Below are positions 16,612 through 25,061 of a stretch of 64,000 bases of DNA, piece by piece. The notes beneath the pieces were generated by a model. It had not been told where the DNA came from. It made no database searches and saw nothing but the letters and a program-made list of their open reading frames with translations. Every line of letters starts with the position of its first letter. Position 1 is the first letter of the stretch. This stretch comes from Gemmataceae bacterium (GTDB taxonomy: Bacteria; Planctomycetota; Planctomycetia; Gemmatales; Gemmataceae), in the NCBI GenBank assembly GCA_028288765.1, contig JAQGHQ010000496.1, positions 17,337 to 81,336 on the forward strand. The letters are read 5' to 3'. A program made the position numbers and the translations under genes.

Positions 16612-18432
16612 ATGTCGCTACCCCTCGGGTTGTTGGTCGCCGCGGCTCTGGTCGATCGGCCCGTCCCGGACTTCCAGCTGCGGGGTGTCCACGGGACCGC
16701 GGTCCGGCTTTCCTCGCCGGTCCCGGTCCGGGCCACCGTCGTCGTCTTCCTGGGCGTGGACTGCCCGCTGGCCAACCTGTACACCCCCGCCTCAAGGAGC
16801 TCGCCCGGGAATTCCCGCCGGAGACCATTCGCGTCCTGGCCGTCAACTCGAACGACCACGACGACGTCCCATCGATGACCGCGTTCGCCCGCGAGCACGG
16901 CCTCACCTTCCCGTACCTGAAAGACCCGGACGGCCACGTCGCGGACCTCTTCGGCGCGGTCCGGACCCCTCAGGCGTTCGTGCTGAACGCCGACCGGCGG
17001 GTGCGGTACCGCGGCCGGATCGACGACCAGTACGCGCCCGGGGGCAAGAACCGGGGTCAGCCGTCCCGGCAGGATCTGGCCGAAGCCGTCCGGGAAGTAG
17101 TCGCCGGGCGGGCGGTTTCGGTGCCCGTCACGGAGTGCGGCGGGTGCTTCATCAGCCGACCCCGCGCGCCGGCGGCCCCGCCCGCGGTGACGTACACACC
17201 CGCGACATCGCCCCGATCCTGGCGACCCACTGCCTGCCGTGCCACCGGCCCGGGGAGATCGGCCCGTTCACCCTGGCGTCGTTCGCCGACGCCCGCCACC
17301 GGGCGGCCACGATCGCGGAGGTGGTCGAGAACGGGACCATGCCGCCCTGGCACGCTGCTCCCGAACACGGCCGGTTCCGCAACGAGCGGCGGCTGACGGC
17401 CGGGCAGAAACAGCTGATCGCCGAGTGGGCCCGGCTCGGGTGTCCGGAGGGGGAGCCGGGGCGGTCGCCGGACCTGTCCCCCGGCACCGGCTGGCGGATC
17501 GGGACGCCGAACGCCGTGTACCCCATCCCGGTCGAGTTCCCGGTGCCGGCCGAGGGCCTGATCGAGTACCAGCACTTCGTCATCGACCCCGGGTTCACGG
17601 CCGATACGTGGGTGCAGGCGGCCGAGGTGCGGCCGGGGAACCGGCGGGTCGTCCACCACTGCAACGTGTTCCTCCGGCCGCCGACCGCCACCGGGAAGGA
17701 CGAGCTGTTCGAGACGGGATCGCTCGGGTCGACCAACCTGGTCGCGTTCACCCCTGGCAGCGGGCCCGACGAGCTCCCGGACGGGATGGCCAAGCTGATC
17801 CCCGCCGGCTGGCGGCTCCACCTCATCGTTCACTACACCGCGGTCGGGACGCCGTAGACCGACCGGACCGAGCTCGGGCTCCGGTTCCTCGACCCGGGCC
17901 TGGTCCGGAAGGAGGTCGGGACCAAGCTGCTGGACGACCCCGACCTGGTGATCCCCCCGCACGCGGCCGCCCACCGGGTCGAGCAGACCTGGACCGCCGA
18001 CCGGGACTACCTGCTGCTCGCGATGTTCCCGCACATGCACCTGCGGGGCAAATCGTTCCGGTACGCGGCCGAGTACCCGGACGGCACCGCCGAGATCCTG
18101 CTCGACATCCCGGGGTACGACTTCAACTGGCAGCACCGGTACGAGCTGGCGGAACCGAAACGACTCCCGGCCGGCACGGTGATCCGGTGTACGGCGGTGT
18201 TCGACAATTCGACCGGGAACCCGGCCAACCCGGACCCGGCCGCCACCGTCCGGACCGGGCTCCAGAGTACGGACGAGATGTTCAACGGGTACTTCGACAT
18301 CACCCCGGCCGACCAGGACATGTGGGCCGAACGGGCCGCCGCCGGGTCCGGTCCGGTGCCCTCCTCGCGGTAACGACCTTATTCGCCGGCCTGTGGGGTG
18401 TGCGGCTGTGGCGGAGCCGCCGGGCGGGATGA
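16612..18432 (+). pseudogene. Decayed redoxin-cytochrome c-copper monooxygenase-type gene
   Basis: Four pieces in three frames add up to one protein. ATG 16612 opens a signal peptide plus redoxin start (VVVFLGVDCPLANLY). The redoxin continues one frame away from about 16788 (ELAREFPPETIRVLAVNSND...FVLNADRRVRYRG). The cytochrome-like part (PILATHCLPCHRPGEIGPF) resumes in a third frame from about 17199. The frame then has a TAG at 17855-17857 where relatives read GTPQTD, so CAG has become TAG. The copper-binding monooxygenase-like part (HHCNVF earlier; MFPHMHLRGK at about 18030) continues to 18373. A possible TM tail lies in yet another frame to 18432. The first two shifts each fit loss of one C from a C-run. 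Confidence 0.82.
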
Positions 18433-18462
18433 TACCGAATCGGGTTGATGTGTTGCTGGTTC

Positions 18463-18543
18463 CGCGTGGGCCTCGAAGACTCGACCCACCCTACAGAAGA
18501 ACAGACTTCTTGTCGGGTGGGTCGAGTCTTCGAGGCCCACGCG
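18463..18543. repeat. Perfect 29-bp inverted repeat
   Basis: 18463-18491 and 18515-18543 are exact reverse complements (core GACTCGACCCACCC), with a 23-nt loop. It lies between the pseudogene and the convergent dapA, where it could act as a bidirectional terminator. No U-tract is present. Confidence 0.75.
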
Positions 18544-18608
18544 GTCGGGAAATGATCAAAGCCATTCGGTATGAGATGGGCCGGCCGGCGACCCGATCGG
18601 GCGCGGGA

Positions 18609-19508
18609 TCACCCCTTGAGCAGCCCGTACCCGACGAGCGTCTGCCGGACCTTCGCCTCGCCAGCGGCGTCGAGTGGGTACATCGGCAGGCGGAGCTCGC
18701 CGGTCCCGCGGCCGAGGAGTTTCATCGCCGCCTTCACCGGGATCGGGTTGGTCGCCACGCCGAGCATGTCGCGGCAGAGCGGGAACAGCTTCCGGTGCCA
18801 CTGCTGAGCCTCCGCCACCTTCCCGGCGGCGAACGCCTTCACCAGCGCCATCATGTCCCGCGGGACGATGTTCCCGACCACGCTCACGACCCCCTTTGCC
18901 CCGACGCTCATCATCGGCAGGGTGAGGCTGTCGTCGCCGCTGAGGATGGTGAGGTCGGTGAGCGCGGCGACCTGCGACGCCATGTCGAGCTTGCCGGTCG
19001 CCTCCTTCACGGCCACCACGGTCGGGTAGTTCTCGGCCAGCCTGGCGATCGTCTCGGCGGCGATCTCCGACCCGGTCCGGCCGGGGATGTTGTAGATGAC
19101 CTGCGGGAGGTCGCAGGCGTCGGCGATCGCCCCGAAGTGGCGGAAGTAGCCTTCCTGGGTCGGCTTGTTGTAGTACGGCCCGACCTGGAGGGTGCCGTTG
19201 GCCCCGGCCTTCTTGGCCGCCTTGGTCATACGGATCGCTTCGCGGGTGCTGTTCGACCCCGTCCCGGCCATGACCTTCAGCCGGCCCCGCGCCCGCTCGC
19301 ACACGAACGCCACGGCCCGCTCGTGCTCGTCGTGGTCGAGGGTCGGGGACTCGCCGGTGGTCCCGCACGGGGCGAGGGCGTCGGTCCCCTGCTCGGCGTG
19401 CCAGTCCACGAGCTTGCCGAGGTCGTCCCAGTCGATCTCGCCGTTCTTGAACGGGGTGACGATGGCGACGGTAACGCCGGCGAACAGTTCGCCCCGGGTG
19501 GCAGCCAT
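18609..19508 (-). CDS. dapA: 4-hydroxy-tetrahydrodipicolinate synthase
   Basis: 299 aa, the usual length. Condenses pyruvate with aspartate semialdehyde in the diaminopimelate/lysine pathway. The chosen start ATG 19508 (MAATRGELFAGV) has AGG about 8 nt upstream; the frame upstream of it is a TTCCAAG repeat. Visible family motifs: GTTGESPTL near residue 50, the catalytic Tyr in VIYNIPGRT and the Schiff-base Lys in VVAVKEATG. Monocistronic as far as can be seen. Confidence 0.95.
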   Translation of the reverse strand: MAATRGELFAGVTVAIVTPFKNGEIDWDDLGKLVDWHAEQGTDALAPCGTTGESPTLDHDEHERAVAFVCERARGRLKVMAGTGSNSTREAIRMTKAAKKAGANGTLQVGPYYNKPTQEGYFRHFGAIADACDLPQVIYNIPGRTGSEIAAETIARLAENYPTVVAVKEATGKLDMASQVAALTDLTILSGDDSLTLPMMSVGAKGVVSVVGNIVPRDMMALVKAFAAGKVAEAQQWHRKLFPLCRDMLGVATNPIPVKAAMKLLGRGTGELRLPMYPLDAAGEAKVRQTLVGYGLLKG

Positions 19509-19556
19509 GACGGACCTCGGTGTACGGGCAATTGATGAGTCAGGGTACGGTTTCAG

Positions 19557-19611
19557 GTTCCAAGTTCCAGGTTCCAAGTCGTGAAACGGCTGAGGACCTG
19601 GAACTTGGAAC
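19557..19611. repeat. TTCCAAGTTCCAGG word repeat, inverted pair
   Basis: GTTCCAAGTTCCAGGT (19557-19572) and its exact reverse complement (19596-19611) bracket 23 nt. The right arm ends at the last base of the O-methyltransferase stop region, so the repeat abuts the gene. Confidence 0.7.
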
Positions 19612-20279
19612 TATCGCTTCACCGCCAGCGTGAGCCCGTCCGCGAACGGAAGGAAGCTGAGGCTCACCCGCTCGTCGCCGTGTAGCTTCGCGTTCAGGTT
19701 GCGGATGGCGACCGTGTCGGGGTCGGTGACGGCCGGGTCGGCGACCTTCCCGTCCCAGAGGGTGTTGTCGATCGCGACCAGGCCGCGGGGGCGGAGGAGT
19801 TTCAGGCCCAGCTCGTAGTAGGCGTCGTAGTTCACCTTGTCGGCGTCGATGAAGATGTAGTCGAACGTGCCGGCGTGGCCGCCGGCGAGCAGCTGGTTCA
19901 GGGTGTCGAGGGCGGGGGCGAGCCGGAGGTCGATGCGGTCGGCGAGCCCGGCCTTCGCCCAGTACTTCCGGGCGAGGGCTGTGAATGGTTCGCTCACGTC
20001 GCAGCAAATCAGCCTGCCGTCGGGCGGCAGGGCCGAGGCCACCCACAGGGCCGAGTACCCGGTGAACGTGCCGACTTCGAGGCACTTCTTCGCGCCCATG
20101 AGCTGAACGAGCAGGGCAAGGAGCGGCCCCTGCTCCGGGGCGATCTGCATCTCCGCCTCGGGGAGCTGACTGGTTTCCTCGCGGAGCTCGCGGAACACCT
20201 CCGGTTCCCGCACCCCGACGGACAGGGCGTATTCGTAGAGCTTGTCGGTGAGCGGGGTCGGGCGGACGAAGCTTGGCAT
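19611..20279 (-). CDS. SAM-dependent O-methyltransferase (class I, COMT-like)
   Basis: 222 aa from ATG 20279. Rossmann motif I is LEVGTFTGYSALWVA, then ICCDVSEPF (SAM ribose acid), and FDYIFIDADKVNYDAYYE and VAIDNTLWDGKV, which carry the metal-binding Asp/Asn residues of the catechol/caffeoyl-CoA O-methyltransferase group. Acts on a catechol-type hydroxyl with a divalent metal; substrate unknown. It starts 2 nt after the stop of the HMA lipoprotein gene, so the two are probably co-transcribed. Confidence 0.9.
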   Translation of the reverse strand: MPSFVRPTPLTDKLYEYALSVGVREPEVFRELREETSQLPEAEMQIAPEQGPLLALLVQLMGAKKCLEVGTFTGYSALWVASALPPDGRLICCDVSEPFTALARKYWAKAGLADRIDLRLAPALDTLNQLLAGGHAGTFDYIFIDADKVNYDAYYELGLKLLRPRGLVAIDNTLWDGKVADPAVTDPDTVAIRNLNAKLHGDERVSLSFLPFADGLTLAVKR

Positions 20280-20281
20280 GG

Positions 20282-20638
20282 TCAGGACTCCGTCGGGCCG
20301 GCGAGCAGGCTCACGCCCTTGTACCCCTTGCGGGCGATCGTCTCCCGGACCGCGGCCAGGTCGAACGCCGCCCGGTCCTTGACCGTGAACCGCACCTGGC
20401 GGAGCTTGCGGTCCGCCTGGACCGAGTCCTTGTCCACCCACGGCAGCATGACGAGTCCCTCGGTCACCCTGTCCGGGCAGGACTCGCACACCATCCCGGG
20501 GACGAGGATCACCACCTGGTTCGGGCCATCAGTCGCCATCGGCACCGGCAGCGGCTTGTCGGCTTCGGCCGCGCACCCGGCCAGCAGTACCATCCCGACG
20601 GCCGCGACCGACGCTCGTCGCACCCATCCCACACTCAT
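20282..20638 (-). CDS. Heavy-metal-associated-domain lipoprotein
   Basis: 118 aa. Lipoprotein signal with lipobox LLAGC (Cys at about 22). The mature part is a ferredoxin-like HMA fold with metal site GMVCESCPDRV, close to the canonical GMTCxxC of copper chaperones and MerP. The C-terminal DLAAVRETIARKGYKGVSL completes the fold. Likely binds a soft metal at the outer face of a membrane. First gene of a two-gene unit with the methyltransferase. Confidence 0.85.
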   Translation of the reverse strand: MSVGWVRRASVAAVGMVLLAGCAAEADKPLPVPMATDGPNQVVILVPGMVCESCPDRVTEGLVMLPWVDKDSVQADRKLRQVRFTVKDRAAFDLAAVRETIARKGYKGVSLLAGPTES

Positions 20639-20764
20639 CCGAATCTCCTCCGGGCGAAACCGCTCCGGTCATGATAGGTCGCGGGCGGCGGGAATCAGGA
20701 TCTTTCAGTGAGGTCCGCTCGCCCCGCGGGCGGTCTGGTTTGCCGCTTCCTGGGATTCGGTTGT

Positions 20765-20830
20765 TGAGAGTAGCCCGCCGTTCCTGCAGTCTTCACCAAG
20801 AACCGCCGCGGAGCGGCGGGCTACTCTCAG
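20765..20830. repeat. Inverted repeat TGAGAGTAGCCCGCCG
   Basis: 20765-20780 pairs with 20815-20830. The word GAGAGTAGCCC also appears at about 40691-40701. The rest of the 282-bp gap 20639-20920 shows nothing I can assign; being between divergent genes it should hold both promoters. Confidence 0.65.
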
Positions 20831-20920
20831 AGGCCCCGCGGCGGGAATCCTCCTTGTCCGCGCGACCGGGCCGGATTACGCTGCAATTCCGCCCCGCCTG
20901 CTCTTCCAAGGGCTGCTGCC

Positions 20921-23161
20921 ATGTTCCGCCGTCTCGCCGCCTGGTGCGTGCTCGTCCTCTCGGCCTCACTCGCCGCCGCCGATCCGGGGCCGACGCTGCT
21001 CACCGTCTTCCCGCCCGGGGCCAAGGCCGGCGAGACGACCGAGGTGACTTTCTCCGGGGGCGGGTTCGACGGAAACGAACAGCTGCTGTTCAGCAACCCG
21101 AAGGTGAAAGGTGAATCCACCTCCAAGGCGGTCGCGATCGACCCGAAAGTGAAGCCGGCGCAACCGGGGATGAAGGGCAATCAGCCGACGGCTGCGGTCA
21201 AGTTCAAGGTGACGGTACCGAAGGACGTGTCGCCTGGCGTACTCGACGTGCGCGTCGCGAGCAAGAGCGGGCTGAGTAACCCGCGGGCGTTCGCCGTCGG
21301 ACACCTGGCCGAGGCCAACGAGCAGGAACCGAATAACGACATCGGCCAGGCCCAGAAGGTGGAGCTGGACACGACCGTGAACGGGACGATCGCCGCCCCG
21401 ACGGACGTGGACTACTTCTCGTTCCGCGCGAAAGCCGGACAGACCGTGGTGGTGTACTGCCTGACCACGACGCTCGACAGCAAACTACAAGCCGACCTCA
21501 TGGCGGTCACGCCCGACGGTAGGACGCTGGCGGCGAACCGCGGCTACCGCGACGGCGATGCGGTCCTCGACTTCCAGACCCCCTCCGACGGCGAGTACCT
21601 CGTCCGGCTGGCGCAGTTTGCGTACACCACCGGCGGCCCGGACCACTTCTACCGGCTCACGATCACCACCGGCCGGTGGGATGATGCCGCGTTCCCACCG
21701 GCCACTCCCGCCGGCGGTGCCGGGGCGGTGTTCGGACGGAATGTCGGTGATCTCGACAAGAGCGGGCGGTTCATCCGCCCGGACGGGCGACCGTTCGAAA
21801 CGATCAAGACCCTGGACAAAGCACACCGTGACGTTCCGCCCGGAACGCTCACGACGGACCGGCTCGTTACCCCCGCGGCGGGGATGCTGGACGCCGTCGA
21901 TTCCTCGAACCGCGGCTTCGACGGGAACCTCTTACTCCTCGCCTCCGGCCAGGTCGTCCTCGACAACGAGAAGAACGACACCCCCGACACCGCCCAGCCG
22001 GTGCCGGTCCCCAGCGACATCGCCGGGCGGATCGAGAAGAAGAACGACCGCGACTGGTACGTCTTCGATGCCAAGAAGGGCGAGGTGTGGACGCTCGAAG
22101 TGTTCGCCGACCGGATCGGCTCGCCGGTCGACGCCTTCTTCATCCTCACCGACGAAAAAGGGAAGGTGATCGCGGAGGTCGATGACAGTCCGGACACGCT
22201 CAGCCCGAACCAGTTCTACACCAAGTCCGACGATCCGGCCCGCTACCGCTTCGCGGTGCCGGCCGACGGCAAGTACAAGGTGATGGTGTCCACCCGCGAG
22301 GCGTCGGTGCAGTTCGGGGTGCGAGATCAGTACGTCCTGAGGATCGCGAAGGAGAAGCCCGATTTCCGCCTCGCCGTGATGCCGGTCGGCACCCACTTCC
22401 CCGACGCCGGGACGCTCGCGAAAGGCGGGGCAGTGGTGTTCGCCGTGTACGTCTGGCGGTTCGACGGGTTCGACGGCCCGATCCCACTTTCGGCTGCAGA
22501 CCTGCCCCCGGGGGTCAGCTGTCCGCCGCAGTTGATCGGGCCGGGCCAGACCCGCGGAACGCTGGTGCTGACCGCCGCCCCCGGCGCGGCCGACTGGGCC
22601 GGCTTCGTCACCATCAAGGGGACGGCGACGGCCGGCGGGGAGAAGCTCGAATCCGCCGCCCGGCCGTTCTCCGTCGTCTGGCCGTTCCCGGGCGTGAATC
22701 CGACCCAGCCTCCCCCGAACACCCCCGTAATCACCCGCAAGGACCGTGGTGTCGGGCTCGCCCTCGCGATCCGCGGCGAAGCCCCGTTCGCGCTCGTGCC
22801 GGCGGACGACGCGCCGATCAAGGTCAAGGTCGGGGAGAAGGTCGAGGTCGCGCTGAAGCTCACCCGCAAGGACGGGTTCAAGGACGCGGTGCAGGTGTTC
22901 TCGGCGACGCCGAATATCGGGCCGCGGCAGCAGGGGAACAACCCCCTCCCGCCACTCGCCACGATCGCGGCCGACAAGTCCGAGGTGAAGGTGAGCCTCG
23001 ACATCCCGCCGACCCTCCTGTCGGGGAGGTATTCCCTGGTGCTTCGCGGGCAGCCCGGTGCCCCGCAGCCGAAGGGCCCGCAGGCCCGGCTCGCGCCGAG
23101 CTACCCGGTCGTCCCGGTGATGATCGAGGTGGAGGGGAGAGCAACACCGAAGAAGCGGTAG
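20921..23161 (+). CDS. Secreted PPC-domain protein (paralogue of 280-2355)
   Basis: 746 aa. Signal peptide MFRRLAAWCVLVLSASLAAA, IPT/TIG-like domain about 22-125, first PPC domain about 135-250 (DVDYFSFRAKAGQTVVVYCL), second about 355-480 (DRDWYVFDAKKGEVWTLEVF), then Ig-like modules. Same order and many shared phrases with the protein at 280-2355, including GYFADP/GYRDGD-type loops. Exported, non-enzymatic as far as motifs show. It ends at a TAG that merges directly into the CGTAAAGT repeat. Confidence 0.87.
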   Translation: MFRRLAAWCVLVLSASLAAADPGPTLLTVFPPGAKAGETTEVTFSGGGFDGNEQLLFSNPKVKGESTSKAVAIDPKVKPAQPGMKGNQPTAAVKFKVTVPKDVSPGVLDVRVASKSGLSNPRAFAVGHLAEANEQEPNNDIGQAQKVELDTTVNGTIAAPTDVDYFSFRAKAGQTVVVYCLTTTLDSKLQADLMAVTPDGRTLAANRGYRDGDAVLDFQTPSDGEYLVRLAQFAYTTGGPDHFYRLTITTGRWDDAAFPPATPAGGAGAVFGRNVGDLDKSGRFIRPDGRPFETIKTLDKAHRDVPPGTLTTDRLVTPAAGMLDAVDSSNRGFDGNLLLLASGQVVLDNEKNDTPDTAQPVPVPSDIAGRIEKKNDRDWYVFDAKKGEVWTLEVFADRIGSPVDAFFILTDEKGKVIAEVDDSPDTLSPNQFYTKSDDPARYRFAVPADGKYKVMVSTREASVQFGVRDQYVLRIAKEKPDFRLAVMPVGTHFPDAGTLAKGGAVVFAVYVWRFDGFDGPIPLSAADLPPGVSCPPQLIGPGQTRGTLVLTAAPGAADWAGFVTIKGTATAGGEKLESAARPFSVVWPFPGVNPTQPPPNTPVITRKDRGVGLALAIRGEAPFALVPADDAPIKVKVGEKVEVALKLTRKDGFKDAVQVFSATPNIGPRQQGNNPLPPLATIAADKSEVKVSLDIPPTLLSGRYSLVLRGQPGAPQPKGPQARLAPSYPVVPVMIEVEGRATPKKR

Positions 23162-23275
23162 TCGTAAAGTCGTAAAGTCGTAAAGTCCCGAGCCGAGAAG
23201 CAGAGTGCTGGCTTCCGGCTCGGGACTTTACGACTTTACGACTTTCGACTTTCGACTTTCGACTTTCCGACCTTA
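23162..23275. repeat. CGTAAAGT tandem words forming a long hairpin
   Basis: Immediately after the PPC stop come three CGTAAAGT units and CCCGAGCCG, then 20 nt later the exact reverse complement (CGGCTCGGGACTTTACGAC...) and further CGACTTT units to about 23270. It separates two convergent genes and overlaps the last codons of the arsenate reductase gene by 3 nt. Confidence 0.8.
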
Positions 23276-23692
23276 TGACTCTCTCCCAACGCCCAGCTCC
23301 TTGAGCAGATCGGCCACCTTGGAGCGGATCAGGTCGCGCACCTTGCGGAACTCTTCCGGCGGCATCTCCCGCGGGTCGGGGATCTGCCAGTCGACTCGGC
23401 GGGCGGCGGTCACGAGCGGGCAGGCGTCGCCGCAGCCCATCGTCACCGCCGCGTCGATCGCCTGGCCGTTGAACGGCTCCAACCCTTTCGACGCGTGCGT
23501 GGTGAGGTCGTAGCCGACCTCCCGCATCGCCTCGACCGCCTTCGGATTCACCCGCCCGCTCGGCCGGCTTCCGGCGGAGAAGGCTTCCACCCGGTCCCCG
23601 CCGAGCATGGTGGCGAACGCCTGCGCCATCTGGCTGCGGTTGGAGTTCTCGACGCACACGAACAGGACGCGGACCTTCCGGGCGGGAGTCAT
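23273..23692 (-). CDS. arsC: Arsenate reductase, low-molecular-weight phosphatase type
   Basis: 139 aa, the usual size for the thioredoxin-coupled (pI258-like) family that reduces arsenate to arsenite. The active-site P-loop is VCVENSNRSQMA, close to the CxxNxxRS signature; two further Cys lie in TMGCGDACPL, matching the redox relay; the general-acid Asp lies in WQIPDP. Its ATG overlaps the stop of the upstream aquaporin gene (ATGA), so translation is coupled. The co-transcribed channel supports a real role in arsenic handling. Confidence 0.92.
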   Translation of the reverse strand: MTPARKVRVLFVCVENSNRSQMAQAFATMLGGDRVEAFSAGSRPSGRVNPKAVEAMREVGYDLTTHASKGLEPFNGQAIDAAVTMGCGDACPLVTAARRVDWQIPDPREMPPEEFRKVRDLIRSKVADLLKELGVGRES

Positions 23693-24366
23693 CGGCAGGC
23701 TTCCTTGGAGGAGGCGCAGCACCCGGGCTGCTGGACGCAGGCGCAGATGGGGACGGCGGCCACGGCCCCAATGACCGGGGCGGTCAGGTAGATCCACAGG
23801 TAGTCGAGCGACCCGGACAGGACCGCCGGGGCGAGAGACCGGGCCGGGTTCATGCTGGCCCCGGAGATCGGTCCGGCGAACAGGGCTTCGAGGGCGATCA
23901 CCCCGCCGACGATCGCCCCGCCGAGCGGCCGGACCTCCGGCCGCGCGACGCTCACCCCGAGGACCACGAACACGAGGACGGCGGTGAGCCACACCTCGAG
24001 CACGAACGAGTGCCACGGCGGGCCGTGCGGGAGGGTGGCCCCGAGGGTCGGGTGGGCCGGGAACATGGCAAATAGCAGCCCGCTCGCGATAAACGCGCCG
24101 GCAATCTGGGCGGCGAGGTACGGCAAGACGTCCCGGCGGGAGGTCCACCGCGCGAGCCACAACCCGATCGTGACTGCCGGGTTCAGGTGCGCGCCGGACA
24201 CGCTCCCGACCGCGTACGCCATCGCCATGACGACGAGGCCGAACGTGAGGGCGATCCCGGAGTGCCCGATCTTCCCGGGGTTGGCCGCGTCGAACACGAT
24301 GGCCCCGGTCCCGGCGAACACGAGCACGAAAGTGCCGACGAACTCGGCCGCGAGCCGACGGGTCAT
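23689..24366 (-). CDS. MIP/aquaporin family channel, linked to arsenate reductase
   Basis: 225 aa, six TM helices and two NPA loops: GAHLNPAVT and GASMNPARS. Aligned by eye to AqpZ/GlpF, the aromatic/Arg filter positions read about F, A, A, R, so the His of water-selective AqpZ is absent and the pore is probably wider. The C-terminus adds a cysteine-rich tail (CACVQQPGCCASSKEACR, five Cys in 18 residues). In Sinorhizobium the aquaglyceroporin AqpS extrudes arsenite made by ArsC; operon coupling here suggests the same job. Confidence 0.88.
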   Translation of the reverse strand: MTRRLAAEFVGTFVLVFAGTGAIVFDAANPGKIGHSGIALTFGLVVMAMAYAVGSVSGAHLNPAVTIGLWLARWTSRRDVLPYLAAQIAGAFIASGLLFAMFPAHPTLGATLPHGPPWHSFVLEVWLTAVLVFVVLGVSVARPEVRPLGGAIVGGVIALEALFAGPISGASMNPARSLAPAVLSGSLDYLWIYLTAPVIGAVAAVPICACVQQPGCCASSKEACR

Positions 24367-24458
24367 GCGCGAGAATCCTCCGGATTCACCACAAGAGTTG
24401 AGACGTCCATTGTTCTATGACCCAGGCCCGTCTACCGGCCGGTCCGCAGCGCATGCCT

Positions 24459-25061
24459 TCATGCCATCTTCACGCCGTCGAAGGCAGTCAGGCGGGCGAG
24501 CAGCTGCGCCTTCGCGTGGGACCACTCCGCCGCGATGATGCCGAACAGCACGCTATCCCGCACCCGCCCGTCCCGCGTGACCATGTGGGCCCGGCAGACG
24601 CCCTCCCGGACCGCCCCAAGTTTGGCGATCGCCGCCTGCGACCGTTCGTTCCGCACGTCCGTCACGAACGCCACCCGGTTCAGCCCGAGGGCCTCGAAGG
24701 CGTAGGCGAGCAGGAGCAGCTTGCACTCCGGGTTGACGGCGGTGCCCCACACGTCCGGCCGGTACCACGTCGCCCCGATCTCGACCCGTCGGTGCTCGGG
24801 CACTGGGTCGAGGTAGCTGGTGCTCCCCACCAGCGCGCCGTCCACGAGCCGGCGGACGGCGAACGGTATCCGCTTACCGGCCGCCCGCTGGGTGAGGGAG
24901 CTGTCGAACCACCCGTCGAACCCCGGCCCCCGGGCGAGTAAGGTCATGTGCTCCCAGATCCGGTCGTCGTCGGCCGCGACCCGGAGCCCGTCGCGGTGGT
25001 CCCCGGCGAGCGGTTCGAGCCGGACCCACCGGCCGGTCAGGGCCGGGGCGGTGATCTCCAT
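24459..25061 (-). CDS. GNAT N-acetyltransferase (RimJ/RimL-like)
   Basis: 200 aa. Starts ALTGRWVRLEPLAGDH, typical of the RimL-type GNAT family, with VEIGATWYRPDVWGTAVNPECKLLLLAYAFEALGLNRV covering the acetyl-CoA binding region and NERSQAAIAKLGAVREG the late motif. Probably acetylates a small molecule or protein N-terminus; substrate unknown. Its first 188 nt overlap the 3' part of the TPR frame on the same strand. Confidence 0.88.
   Translation of the reverse strand: MEITAPALTGRWVRLEPLAGDHRDGLRVAADDDRIWEHMTLLARGPGFDGWFDSSLTQRAAGKRIPFAVRRLVDGALVGSTSYLDPVPEHRRVEIGATWYRPDVWGTAVNPECKLLLLAYAFEALGLNRVAFVTDVRNERSQAAIAKLGAVREGVCRAHMVTRDGRVRDSVLFGIIAAEWSHAKAQLLARLTAFDGVKMA

Noticed and set aside
17855..17857. 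TAG read as pyrrolysine
   Set aside because: The gene also has frameshifts and homologues have Gln here; simple CAG-to-TAG decay explains it.
16612..18432. Programmed frameshifting to make one redox protein
   Set aside because: Three shifts plus a stop, with no slippery heptamers and stimulators recognised; decay or sequence errors are simpler.
23162..23275. CGTAAAGT repeats as a CRISPR array
   Set aside because: Units are 8 nt and contiguous without spacers; arms are inverted.
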